DNA of 14,361 nt. Origin: Christensenella sp. UBA7703 (GTDB taxonomy: Bacteria > Bacillota > Clostridia > Christensenellales > CAG-138). This document shows, one piece after another, positions 5,775 to 12,330 of the stretch. The stretch covers positions 1 through 14,361 of the forward strand of contig DLGD01000010.1 in the NCBI GenBank assembly GCA_002482505.1. The letters are read 5' to 3'. A model generated the notes under the pieces. That model was not told the origin of the DNA and searched no databases. It worked only from the letters and a program-made list of their open reading frames with translations. How positions within the stretch are numbered: the stretch's first letter is position 1; each line of letters opens with the position of its first letter. The position numbers and the translations under genes are program-made.

Positions 5775-7022
5775 TTAGTCTTCGTCCTTGTATTCTGCAA
5801 TGCGTTTTTGTGGCGCGGCGTCATATTTATTGATGCAAAGCGGGCGCAGCTTATAGGTCAGCACCACGCTGGACTTGACGTATTCGTTGTAAAACGCCTT
5901 CTTGATACGATCCATGACCAGCCTGCCCGTCTCGTAGGTGACGGACGGCAGCAGCACGACGTATTGCATCACGCTGTAGCGTGAGATCGTGTCTCCACGG
6001 CGCAGATTGGTTTGCGATACGTGCAAAAGCTGCTTCATGATATTATCCAGCACGAGGTTGTCAAACCGCTGCTCATAGGTGTTGCTGATGGTCAGAAGCG
6101 CAAGGAACATCGTGCCGTTATAGCGCTCCAGCATGCGGCGCTGCAGCTGATAGATCTCCTTGAAGATTTCATATTCGCAGACGAAAGCGCCGTGCCCGTC
6201 GGTATCCTCTTCGAGCATGTTCTGCACCTTTTCGATGTCCGCCTCCATCTCCTGATCCGCCTGGACGATGAGCTTATACACCGCGCGGATCTCGCCGGAG
6301 GGTTGAATGCCGAGCTGCTTATAGTGCAGGTCGGTCGCAAAATAATACTGCGAAAGCGCTTCGCGCTTCTTGCCCGTCTTGACCAGCGCCATCATCAACT
6401 CCAGATGCAGCCGCTCGTCAAACATATCCACGTCCATCGCCTTGCGGCAGACCTGAACGATCACATCATACTCCTCTTCTACTTTCAGAAGATCGAGCAG
6501 GGTAAACACGCTCTCTAAAAACAGATCGTGATAATACACGCTCTTAGGCACAACCCACATCTCCTCGGCGGAGTTGGTGAGCAGCGGCCCCGTATAGATC
6601 TGAAGCATCTGAAGGTAGCGCTCGATGCATTCGCGGTTGCTCATGCCCGGCGTGCGCGCCTCCTGGCAAAGACGCTCAAACTCAAACACGTCGATCTCAC
6701 AGTCAAGATTCGGGTTCCATTGATAGGCCCCGCGCGCGGTCAAAATCGAATCCGAGAGTTCCGGCAGGTTGCTTTGATCCACGAGCGAACGGTAGCGATG
6801 CAGCAGCGTTCTCAGCGCTGTCGCGGGATTACGGTTTTCCTTGTCCGACCAAAGCATCTCTAGCAGCTCCTCGTGCGGAACCGCCCGATCCTTTTTGAGG
6901 ATCAGATATTCGAGAAACTGGCTCGTTTTCTTTGCCTGGCGAAGTTGCGTAAGCGCTACGTTTCCGTTGACCACGATTTCAAAATTGCCAAACATCTTGA
7001 TCTTGATCTTTGCGTTGGGCAT
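5775..7022 (-). CDS. BTAD-domain transcriptional regulator with degenerate GGDEF-like C-terminus
   Basis: The 415-residue protein has three parts. Residues 7-102 form an OmpR/SARP-type winged helix beginning IKMFGNFEIVVNG, with helix AKKTSQFLEYLILKKDRAVP and wing ILTARGAYQWN. Residues 108-253 are the bacterial transcriptional activator (BTAD) helical repeats: CEIDVFEFERLC, YTGPLL, CRKAMDVDMFDERLH, MALVKTGKKREALSQY, LGIQPSGEIRAVY. After a short linker, residues 280-395 resemble a GGDEF domain: RRGDTISRYSVMQYVVLLP (341-359) aligns with the usual RxGDxxARYGGDEFxxLLP, but the GGDEF residues read SVMQY, so cyclase activity should be lost. Cytoplasmic; the likely role is DNA binding tuned by a signal. 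ATG 7022 has an ideal AAGGAGG at 7037-7031. The 104-base gap from pilT holds no clear promoter, so it may be read from the pilus operon. Confidence 0.88.
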   Translation of the reverse strand: MPNAKIKIKMFGNFEIVVNGNVALTQLRQAKKTSQFLEYLILKKDRAVPHEELLEMLWSDKENRNPATALRTLLHRYRSLVDQSNLPELSDSILTARGAYQWNPNLDCEIDVFEFERLCQEARTPGMSNRECIERYLQMLQIYTGPLLTNSAEEMWVVPKSVYYHDLFLESVFTLLDLLKVEEEYDVIVQVCRKAMDVDMFDERLHLELMMALVKTGKKREALSQYYFATDLHYKQLGIQPSGEIRAVYKLIVQADQEMEADIEKVQNMLEEDTDGHGAFVCEYEIFKEIYQLQRRMLERYNGTMFLALLTISNTYEQRFDNLVLDNIMKQLLHVSQTNLRRGDTISRYSVMQYVVLLPSVTYETGRLVMDRIKKAFYNEYVKSSVVLTYKLRPLCINKYDAAPQKRIAEYKDED

Positions 7023-7126
7023 GCCCGTCTCCTCCTTGCGTTCTGGCGTGATATGGCGTGCTGGAGCGCTCGCCGTACAGTTGTTTTTTTATGAGCGTTC
7101 ATTCAACGGATCCCCGCTGAAAAAAA

Positions 7127-8188
7127 TCAATCTCCAAGTTTTTTCTTAAGTTGCTCCGGGTTTGCGGCAAACAGCAGCGCGGTTTCTTTTGTAATCCTCT
7201 TTTGCGTGAAAAGCCGGTAAATATCCGCGTCCATGGCGCGCATCCCTTCCGAAAGGCCGGAGAAGATGACGTTGTCCATCTGGTGCGCTTTCCCGTCGCG
7301 AATCATGTTTTGAATCGCGCTGTTCACCAGCATGATCTCAAACGCAGGTTCCAAGCCTCCGTCCGTTGTCGGCAGCAGTTGCTGGCTGACGACCGCGCGG
7401 AGCACCATGGAAAGCTGGATGCGAATCTGCTGCTGCTGATTGGCGGGAAACACGTCGATGATGCGGTCGATCGTCTTTGCCGCACCTACCGTGTGCAGCG
7501 TGCTGAGCACAAGTTGCCCCGTCTCCGCTGCCGTGAGCGCGGTTTGGATGGTTTCAAAATCCCGCATTTCGCCAAGCAGGATCACATCCGGCGCCTGGCG
7601 GAGCGCGGCGCGCAGAGCGGTTTTGTAGCTCTGCGTATCGTGCTCGATCTCCCTCTGGCTCAATACGCTCGCTTTATGCGCATGGATGAACTCAATCGGG
7701 TCCTCAATCGTGATGATATGCCCGCGCCGGTTGGTGTTGATGCGGTCGATGATGCAAGCCAGCGTGGTCGATTTTCCGCTTGCAGCCGGACCCGTAACCA
7801 GCACGAGGCCTTTTTTGATGTCCGCAAGGCGCAAAATCTCATCCGGAATATGCATGTGCTCGGGGTTTGGCAGCACGAGGGAGACAACGCGCAGCACCAT
7901 CGCAAACGAGTTTCTCTGCTGATAGGCGTTGCAGCGGAATCGCCCGACCCCGCTCACGGAAAACGAAAAATCGTCGTCGCCCTGTTGCGTCAGGCGGTCC
8001 ATCGGCCGGCGATCGAGATCATACACCTGCTGAATCAGCCGTTTGGTGTCATCCGGCCGGAGTACCAGATCGAAAAGCGGCTGTACCTCGCCCGCAACTT
8101 TGAGCCGCACGCAGGAGCCGGGTATGATGAACACATCCGAGCCGCCGCGCTCAATGGCGGACTGCAAAATATCATGAATCTCAGCCAT
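7127..8188 (-). CDS. pilT: PilT-type type IV pilus ATPase
   Basis: A 353-residue hexameric secretion ATPase of the PilT class, which normally powers pilus retraction at the cytoplasmic face. Seen directly: N-terminal ERGGSDVFIIPGSCVRLKVAG (PAS-like PilT domain start), Walker A GPAASGKST (133-141, with AA in place of the usual TG), Asp box IITIEDPIEF (158-167), Walker B VILLGEMRDFETIQTALTAAETG (202-224 region) and His box LVLSTLHT (226-233). Late in the protein AIQNMIRDGKAHQM (291-304) matches the AIRNLIRE motif of PilT, which favours PilT over the longer assembly ATPase PilB. ATG 8188 was chosen over an upstream in-frame start because MAEIHDIL fits the family N-terminus and GGGAGAG lies 9 bases before it. 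It follows the last small membrane gene by 5 bases. Confidence 0.93.
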   Translation of the reverse strand: MAEIHDILQSAIERGGSDVFIIPGSCVRLKVAGEVQPLFDLVLRPDDTKRLIQQVYDLDRRPMDRLTQQGDDDFSFSVSGVGRFRCNAYQQRNSFAMVLRVVSLVLPNPEHMHIPDEILRLADIKKGLVLVTGPAASGKSTTLACIIDRINTNRRGHIITIEDPIEFIHAHKASVLSQREIEHDTQSYKTALRAALRQAPDVILLGEMRDFETIQTALTAAETGQLVLSTLHTVGAAKTIDRIIDVFPANQQQQIRIQLSMVLRAVVSQQLLPTTDGGLEPAFEIMLVNSAIQNMIRDGKAHQMDNVIFSGLSEGMRAMDADIYRLFTQKRITKETALLFAANPEQLKKKLGD

Positions 8189-8193
8189 CGATC

Positions 8194-8610
8194 TCACTCT
8201 CCCTGCCAGAGCGTGCCAGCGCTTTCGCCGGCCCAATCCTGCATGTTTTCATAACGATATGCGAGAATCTTGCAGCGCTTGCCGGATGGATCAGCCACAA
8301 CGTTGAGCGCATGCCCGTCTTGCGCTTCAATCGCGAAAGAAAGCGTGCCGTCCGGCAGTTTGGTTATGCCTTCGATGCTCTCCGGCGATTTCCCCTGCTG
8401 CAAGGCATCGTCCAATGCGGCAAGTTTCTCCTGTGCGCGGGCATCGGCTTCATAGTAAGCCGCGATGCCTGCCGCGGTCTTTTGGGTAAGCGCCGCATCG
8501 CCGCGTGCCTGAATCAGCGAAAGCGACGCAAACAACGTCAAGCTCACTACGACGAGAATCAGCAAAATGCTGGAAGCGCCAACGCCCATGCGGGAAGGAT
8601 ATTGCTTCAT
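8194..8610 (-). CDS. Small single-pass membrane protein of the pilus-like operon
   Basis: A 138-residue protein with a short basic N-terminus (MKQYPSRMGVGASS), one membrane segment (about 13-33, ILLILVVVSLTLFASLSL) and an extracytoplasmic part that starts helical (AAYYEADARAQEKLAALDDAL). This is the pilin shape: a hydrophobic helix running into an amphipathic one, then a small globular end. The canonical prepilin Gly-Phe cleavage and Glu5 are absent. It overlaps the previous gene by ATGA (8607-8610) and precedes pilT by 5 bases, so expression is coupled to the motor. GGAGGTGG is the ribosome site. I infer a minor-pilin-like subunit; I do not recognise a named family. Confidence 0.8.
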   Translation of the reverse strand: MKQYPSRMGVGASSILLILVVVSLTLFASLSLIQARGDAALTQKTAAGIAAYYEADARAQEKLAALDDALQQGKSPESIEGITKLPDGTLSFAIEAQDGHALNVVADPSGKRCKILAYRYENMQDWAGESAGTLWQGE

Positions 8611-9029
8611 GGCGCCACCTCCGCATCCGCAAGATAGCGGACGGCATCCAGCGCATAAACCTTGCCGCCCGGCGCGGTTACCGTCAGCTCAATGTCATAG
8701 AGCGTCCCCTGCAAAGGAGAATCGTCTATCGTCACCACGCAGTCCACGGTGAGGTCTTCCTCTAGCGCAACCGAGAAAACACGCGCGCCGCACTCATTGC
8801 AGGTATTGTCCCCGACGGGGTCGGCCTTCACCTGCTCCGCCACGCTTTGCATGGCGAGGATGGCGCGGGATTCATATTCGCTCTGCCGCGCGGTCGTGTC
8901 CGCAACCGCGATGAGGCGGACGATCACACTCGCCGAGAGCGCAAAAAACAGAATGACGATGGTCAGTTCCACCAGTACCGGGCTGAAAAAACCACGCTTC
9001 TTGGGCGGAAGCAACATGGTCTGTGTCAT
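8607..9029 (-). CDS. Prepilin-like membrane protein of the pilus-like operon
   Basis: A 140-residue protein whose N-terminus MTQTMLLPPKKRGFFSPVLV and following VELTIVILFFALSASVIVRLI form a basic leader plus hydrophobic helix. KKRG|FFSP is a plausible prepilin peptidase cleavage point, although the acidic residue sits at position 8 after the cut rather than 5. The outer part continues as a helix (TTARQSEYESRAILAMQSVAEQVKAD) and contains CNEC (77-80) plus another Cys at 97, so a disulphide or metal site is possible. It overlaps the gene before it (ATGA, 9026-9029) and the one after. Of the four small genes this is the closest to a pseudopilin. Confidence 0.8.
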   Translation of the reverse strand: MTQTMLLPPKKRGFFSPVLVELTIVILFFALSASVIVRLIAVADTTARQSEYESRAILAMQSVAEQVKADPVGDNTCNECGARVFSVALEEDLTVDCVVTIDDSPLQGTLYDIELTVTAPGGKVYALDAVRYLADAEVAP

Positions 9030-9526
9030 ATGCCGCCCTCCTCTGCCGCCTGCAGATAGAGCGAGGACACATGCGTCTTGCCGCCGTCGTCCACAATCTC
9101 CACCGTCAGCAGGCTACCTTCGAGCGAAAGCGTCAGGCTGTTCGCGGCAAAAATAGTCTCGCCATACTCCGCCGAAAACGGGATGTCCTCCCGCGCGAAA
9201 TATTCTCGTACGGTTGTCCCATCGCAGTAGATATAGGTTACATACCGTTCGTTGCCGATGGTTTGCCCCAGCGCAAGCACGCTCAGACCGTTTTCGTTAC
9301 GAATTGCGAGCTGCCCCGCCTCATCCGCGCCGCGCACTTTTCCAATCAGATAGCTCATCCCCGTGCGGGAAACAAATGCCTGCTCCGCTGTGGCGTTGAT
9401 CATGCGATAGGATCGCGCGCCGACGACGACCACGATCAGTGAAAGCAACGCAAAGGCAGCCAGCAGCGCAAAGACGAATATACCGCGCATCTCGCCGCGG
9501 TTGCCCGCGGATACGCGCGCGTTCAT
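9026..9526 (-). CDS. DUF4860-like single-pass membrane protein
   Basis: A 166-residue protein with a polar N-terminus, RGEMRGIFVFALLAAFALLS forming one membrane segment (about 15-36), then GARSYRMINATAEQAFVSRTGMSYLIGKVRGAD, a helical stretch. The later part is beta-rich (YVTYIYCDGTTVREYF, SLTLSLEGSLLTVEIVDDGGK). The pattern, membrane helix followed by a Gly-Ala-Arg-x-Tyr turn and then YLxxKVRxADxxG, matches my recollection of DUF4860, a family of unknown role found beside pilus genes in Clostridia. It starts at ATG 9526 behind GGAGG, overlapping the upstream stop by ATGA. A second in-frame ATG at 9490 is possible but has no better site. Likely an envelope subunit of the pilus-like machine. 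Confidence 0.75.
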   Translation of the reverse strand: MNARVSAGNRGEMRGIFVFALLAAFALLSLIVVVVGARSYRMINATAEQAFVSRTGMSYLIGKVRGADEAGQLAIRNENGLSVLALGQTIGNERYVTYIYCDGTTVREYFAREDIPFSAEYGETIFAANSLTLSLEGSLLTVEIVDDGGKTHVSSLYLQAAEEGGI

Positions 9527-9852
9527 GAGCCGCCTCCGATGCGAGACACCTGCACGCTTGGCATCAGGTTAGCGGCAATCACGTCATAAAACACGGCATA
9601 GCGGCTTTCGTCCACCGAAACACCATAGTGCTCATACAAATAGGATAAACTCGGCGGATATTTCCCTTCCACCGCATAACAGGTGACGATGCCCCGTTGA
9701 ATCGCCGCGGTCACCATCTCGGTCTCGCGCGCTTCACTGCGCTGCGTGGTTGTAGCAAGCGCAAGAAGGAAAACAGCGGCAAGCAGCACAAACACCACGG
9801 CGGCGAACGCCAGCCCGCGATATTGTCCGCGCGGCCTCTCGTAGAGATGCAT
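9523..9852 (-). CDS. First small membrane protein of the pilus-like operon
   Basis: A 109-residue protein with a basic start (MHLYERPRGQYRG), one membrane segment (about 14-34, LAFAAVVFVLLAAVFLLALA), then a helix TTTQRSEARETEMVTAAIQRGIVTCYAVEGKYPPSLSYLYEHYGV. The section after the helix (GKYPPSLSYLYEHYG) is the usual pilin-like GxYP turn found where pilin helices meet the globular head. The end VSRIGGGS overlaps the next start (ATGA, 9523-9526). AAAGGAG is the ribosome site 8 bases upstream, and a TTGACA-led promoter precedes it, making this the likely first gene of the operon. No Glu5-type prepilin signature is present. Confidence 0.78.
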   Translation of the reverse strand: MHLYERPRGQYRGLAFAAVVFVLLAAVFLLALATTTQRSEARETEMVTAAIQRGIVTCYAVEGKYPPSLSYLYEHYGVSVDESRYAVFYDVIAANLMPSVQVSRIGGGS

Positions 9853-9913
9853 GCCGAATTCTCCTTTCGGTAAATTGATCCTATCAAAAATCGCTTATCT
9901 TTTCGAATGCGAT

Positions 9914-9942
9914 GTAACAAAACGCCTGTTTTCTGTTGTCAA
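9914..9942 (-). promoter_or_regulatory. Putative promoter of the small membrane protein-pilT operon
   Basis: Minus strand TTGACA (9942-9937), perfect, is followed after 17 bases by TGTTAC (9919-9914), only three of six matches to TATAAT. The -35 is ideal and the -10 poor, hinting at activation. It lies about 60 bases before the first gene. The 145-base gap otherwise holds only AT-richer sequence and no gene. Confidence 0.45.
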
Positions 9943-9997
9943 TGGCTGTTTGTTTCGTGTCTTTTCATGATTCTTGCCGTTAATCGTTGCGCGAAAA

Positions 9998-11074
9998 TCA
10001 ACCGGCAGCGGAGAGCACCGAAAGCAACGGCAACATCACGGAAAGCAGGATTCCACCGATGACGATGGAGAGAACCGCAACCAGCACAGGTTCGATCATC
10101 GCGATGACATTATGAATCGCATCATCCGCTTCTCCCATATAGATTCCGCTGAGTTTTTCCATCACCATATCAATCTTGCCCGCCTCGGTGCCGAAGCGAA
10201 TCATCTTTTCATGCATCGGGTCAAATAGCTTGCTCTTTTCAGCCGCGTCCGCAAAACTCGCTCCAGCGAGCAGCTCGCTCTTTGCCAGCTCCGCTTGGCG
10301 CCTGTGCTTTTCATCCGTCACAACCGTTGGCGCAAGCTGCATCGCATCCTCGACAGGATACCCCGCGGCAAGCATCATCGAGAGCGCAGAAGCATACCGC
10401 GCGGTTGAGAGCCGCGCATTGACGCGGCGGACGGACGGGATGATGCGCGAAAGCAGCGCAAGAACCGATTCCCTGCGATTGGTGCGAAGAAGGATTCCAA
10501 CAAGCACGAGCGCGACCGCAAACACGCCCACGAGGATGAGCATGCCTTTGCCGACGCCGACGCCAATTGCCATCGCAGCGGAGGCGGGGCTTCCCGCCGA
10601 AAGGCCGAGGCTGTCAAACACACGTTGGAACACGGGAATGACGCTGATGACAAGAATCGCGATGACCACCGCAAGCATCATCACCAATACGCTGGGATAG
10701 AGAATCGCATTTTTGACCGAGGTTTTGATCTGCGCTTCCCATTGATAATAGTTTGCAAGCGAACCCATCACCTCATCGAGCTTGCCGGAGCGCTCTCCGA
10801 TACGCGTCATGGCAAGCAAATAGCCAGGAAAGATACCCGCCTCCTCCAGCGCTTGCGAAAAAGTTCCCCGTTTCTCAAGGGACACGCAAATGCGCGCAAA
10901 GCGCTCGCCATAGCGGCTGTCCGCATAGCTGCGCGCGAGGGTTTCCATGCCGTCGCCCAGCGGAATGCCCGCCTTGAGCACCATGGCTACCTGCTCACAA
11001 AAGAGCGCGGTTTCATCCGGCGGAAGCGTTTTTTGCGTCGTTTTCTCCTGCATTCCGGTTCCCTTTCCGATCAT
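9998..11074 (-). CDS. Type IV pilus/type II secretion platform protein (PilC/GspF family)
   Basis: A 358-residue polytopic inner-membrane platform that couples the ATPase to pilin assembly. Two GspF domains are visible. The first has FCEQVAMVLKAGIPLGDGME (25-44), FPGYLLAMTRIGERSGKLDEVM (82-103) and YYQWEAQIKTSVKNAILYPSV. The second has YASALSMMLAAGYPVEDAMQ (227-246), FDPMHEKMIRFGTEAGKIDMVM and ends with IEPVLVAVLSIVIGGILLSVMLP. Membrane helices are near 124-148, 174-196 and 327-352. It is slightly shorter than many PilC proteins (about 400), with the N-terminus trimmed. ATG 11074 has AGGAAG close upstream; ATG 11053 (MQEKTT) has AAAGGGA at better spacing and may be the true start. The gene lies 48 bases after the lipoprotein gene and is separated from the pilin-like genes by a promoter gap. 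Confidence 0.92.
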   Translation of the reverse strand: MIGKGTGMQEKTTQKTLPPDETALFCEQVAMVLKAGIPLGDGMETLARSYADSRYGERFARICVSLEKRGTFSQALEEAGIFPGYLLAMTRIGERSGKLDEVMGSLANYYQWEAQIKTSVKNAILYPSVLVMMLAVVIAILVISVIPVFQRVFDSLGLSAGSPASAAMAIGVGVGKGMLILVGVFAVALVLVGILLRTNRRESVLALLSRIIPSVRRVNARLSTARYASALSMMLAAGYPVEDAMQLAPTVVTDEKHRRQAELAKSELLAGASFADAAEKSKLFDPMHEKMIRFGTEAGKIDMVMEKLSGIYMGEADDAIHNVIAMIEPVLVAVLSIVIGGILLSVMLPLLSVLSAAG

Positions 11075-11080
11075 TCGCTT

Positions 11081-11118
11081 CCTGCAAAAAAAGCGCAGGC
11101 AGGCGTTTTTCTTCCTGC
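11081..11118 (-). promoter_or_regulatory. Competing hairpins before the platform gene
   Basis: On the minus strand GCAGG (11118-11114), two overlapping CCTGC copies (11103-11095) and GCAGG (11085-11081) are spaced so that either the first pair or the second pair can form. The second would enclose seven T and hide the AGGAAG ribosome site of the upstream platform ATG. The first pair followed by CTTTTTTT looks like a weak terminator. This may tune readthrough from the lipoprotein gene; it is inference from pairing only. Confidence 0.3.
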
Positions 11119-11122
11119 TACA

Positions 11123-12031
11123 TCAATAGATGCGTTCAGTAATATAATCCTTTTCCTTGTGTCCGGTGCCATCCAGCGTCGGGTCCATCCAAACCCATTT
11201 CCCTTCCAAAAACACACTGTTCCAGGAGTGATACAGGTTTTCCGGCGTAACGGTGCCAATCAACATCTTGGTCGGAATCCCCTCCGAGCGGAGCATGACA
11301 GCAAGAAGCGCCGCATAGTCAAAACAGATACCCGTGCCGCTATCGAGTGCTTCATCCGCGCTCGGAAGATAGCCCTTTAGCACCGTCGCCGCCTTTTTCG
11401 TGTCATAGGTCATGTGCTTGACCACATACTTATAAAACACTTGGGCGATCTCAGTCTGGCTGGTTAAGCCTTGCGCAAGTTCACGTGCTTTTTGTACGGT
11501 CTTCGTAGATGCATCATACCACACATATTGATTCGGATACAAAAACGGCACGGTTTCATCGGCAAGCGCAACCGTGAGTTCTACGCCGAAACGCAGCGCA
11601 TAGAGATCGTTTTCCACCTGCTCCATCACGCGGACGGTATAGCTGCCATCACCCATTTGTAACGGGAAGACGCTATATCCTTCGCCGCCCGGCAAGTCGT
11701 AATAATATGTTTGTGCGTTGGTTGCAATCCGCGCCTTGAGGCGCTTTTCACTCGCCTCGCAGCGGATCATGACATATCCCTGATCGGTATGCGAGGCGTC
11801 GATGGTGACCCCCGCGCCTTCATATACGATCGTGCCGGAGGCTTCCGGTAAAAGGAGCGCCTTCTCCGGCTGCACCGGAGTAGCATTCGTTTGCGCGGCA
11901 GAAAAACCGGTTTCCGTCGCATCGGTCGGCGCGGATTCGCTCCCCGCGCAGGCCGTCAGGCAAGAGAAGCCGAAAAAAAGCAGCCACAAGATACCTTTTC
12001 GCAACCGTTCGGCCACCGACGCTCGTTTCAT
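11123..12031 (-). CDS. Transglutaminase-like lipoprotein
   Basis: A 302-residue exported lipoprotein. The signal peptide has a basic start (MKRASVAERLRKG), hydrophobic core ILWLLFFGFS and lipobox LTAC with Cys28 as the lipid-bearing residue. A Ser/Thr/Ala-rich linker (29-60) and a beta-rich domain (60-160) follow. The C-terminal transglutaminase-core domain shows VFYKYVVKHMTYD (198-210) and the Cys-His-Asp triad: Cys236 in GTGICFDYAALLAVMLR, His268 in LYHSWNSVFL and Asp283 in WVWMDPTLDG. Family members are cysteine peptidases or cross-linkers acting outside the cell; the substrate is unknown. It is directly upstream of the platform gene, so it may process or cross-link surface proteins such as pilin-like subunits. 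The ATG has no ribosome site and sits at the predicted transcription start. Confidence 0.88.
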   Translation of the reverse strand: MKRASVAERLRKGILWLLFFGFSCLTACAGSESAPTDATETGFSAAQTNATPVQPEKALLLPEASGTIVYEGAGVTIDASHTDQGYVMIRCEASEKRLKARIATNAQTYYYDLPGGEGYSVFPLQMGDGSYTVRVMEQVENDLYALRFGVELTVALADETVPFLYPNQYVWYDASTKTVQKARELAQGLTSQTEIAQVFYKYVVKHMTYDTKKAATVLKGYLPSADEALDSGTGICFDYAALLAVMLRSEGIPTKMLIGTVTPENLYHSWNSVFLEGKWVWMDPTLDGTGHKEKDYITERIY

Positions 12032-12037
12032 GAACTG

Positions 12038-12067
12038 ATTATACTGCTACAAATCACGCGAATGCAA
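12038..12067 (-). promoter_or_regulatory. Promoter placing transcription start on the lipoprotein ATG
   Basis: A perfect TATAAT (12043-12038) ends six bases before the A of the ATG at 12031, with TTGCAT (12067-12062) 18 bases upstream. Normal spacing from a -10 box would start RNA at the ATG itself. A weaker candidate further upstream, TTGCAA (12191-12186) and TATCAT (12166-12161) with a 19-base spacer, could give a longer leader. The remaining gap 12068-12261 shows no gene. Confidence 0.6.
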
Positions 12068-12261
12068 CAGATTGTTACTTCGACACGATATCATCTGGTT
12101 GATAGTCCCATTATGGTACCTTTTTCCTGTTACACACTGTTTAGTTCAAACGTCGTTTTCATGATACCGTTACGCAACATAACACTTGCAAGCAGATCCG
12201 TCATTGCATGCCACGTCCACCCAACGGCGCCATCCCGCAAAATCCTTCTCTCCTACTCCCC

Positions 12262-12298
12262 CCAAAACGACAATCCGGCGCTCTTGTGAGCGCCGGAT
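12262..12298 (-). terminator. Strong hairpin terminator of the surface protein gene
   Basis: ATCCGGCGCTC (12273-12283) and GAGCGCCGGAT (12288-12298) form a perfect 11-bp stem with a 4-base loop, followed on the minus strand by TGTCGTTTTGG. The stem is very stable and the U-tract weak. It lies 32 bases after the stop codon; the short gap holds an imperfect 8-base tandem repeat (12302-12327). Confidence 0.75.
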
Positions 12299-12330
12299 CG
12301 TTGATTGTTTGGTTGTTTGGTTGTTGTCGG

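Noticed and set aside
7127..8188. PilB or GspE extension ATPase
   Set aside because: The length (353 residues), the PilT-type N-terminus and the AIRNLIRE-like motif fit PilT; the longer N-terminal domains and zinc-binding cysteines of PilB/GspE are absent.
7151..8254. Long open frame on the plus strand (367 codons) opposite pilT
   Set aside because: It is the antisense shadow of a GC-rich gene whose minus-strand product has intact Walker motifs.
9964..10006. Hairpin over the stop codon of the platform gene
   Set aside because: The stem is interrupted by a bulge and wobble pairs and is not followed by a U-tract, so I do not call a terminator.
12302..12327. Short tandem repeat (GGTTGTTT-like, three imperfect copies) just after the surface protein stop
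   Set aside because: Too short and imperfect to call functional; more likely simple-sequence drift before the terminator.
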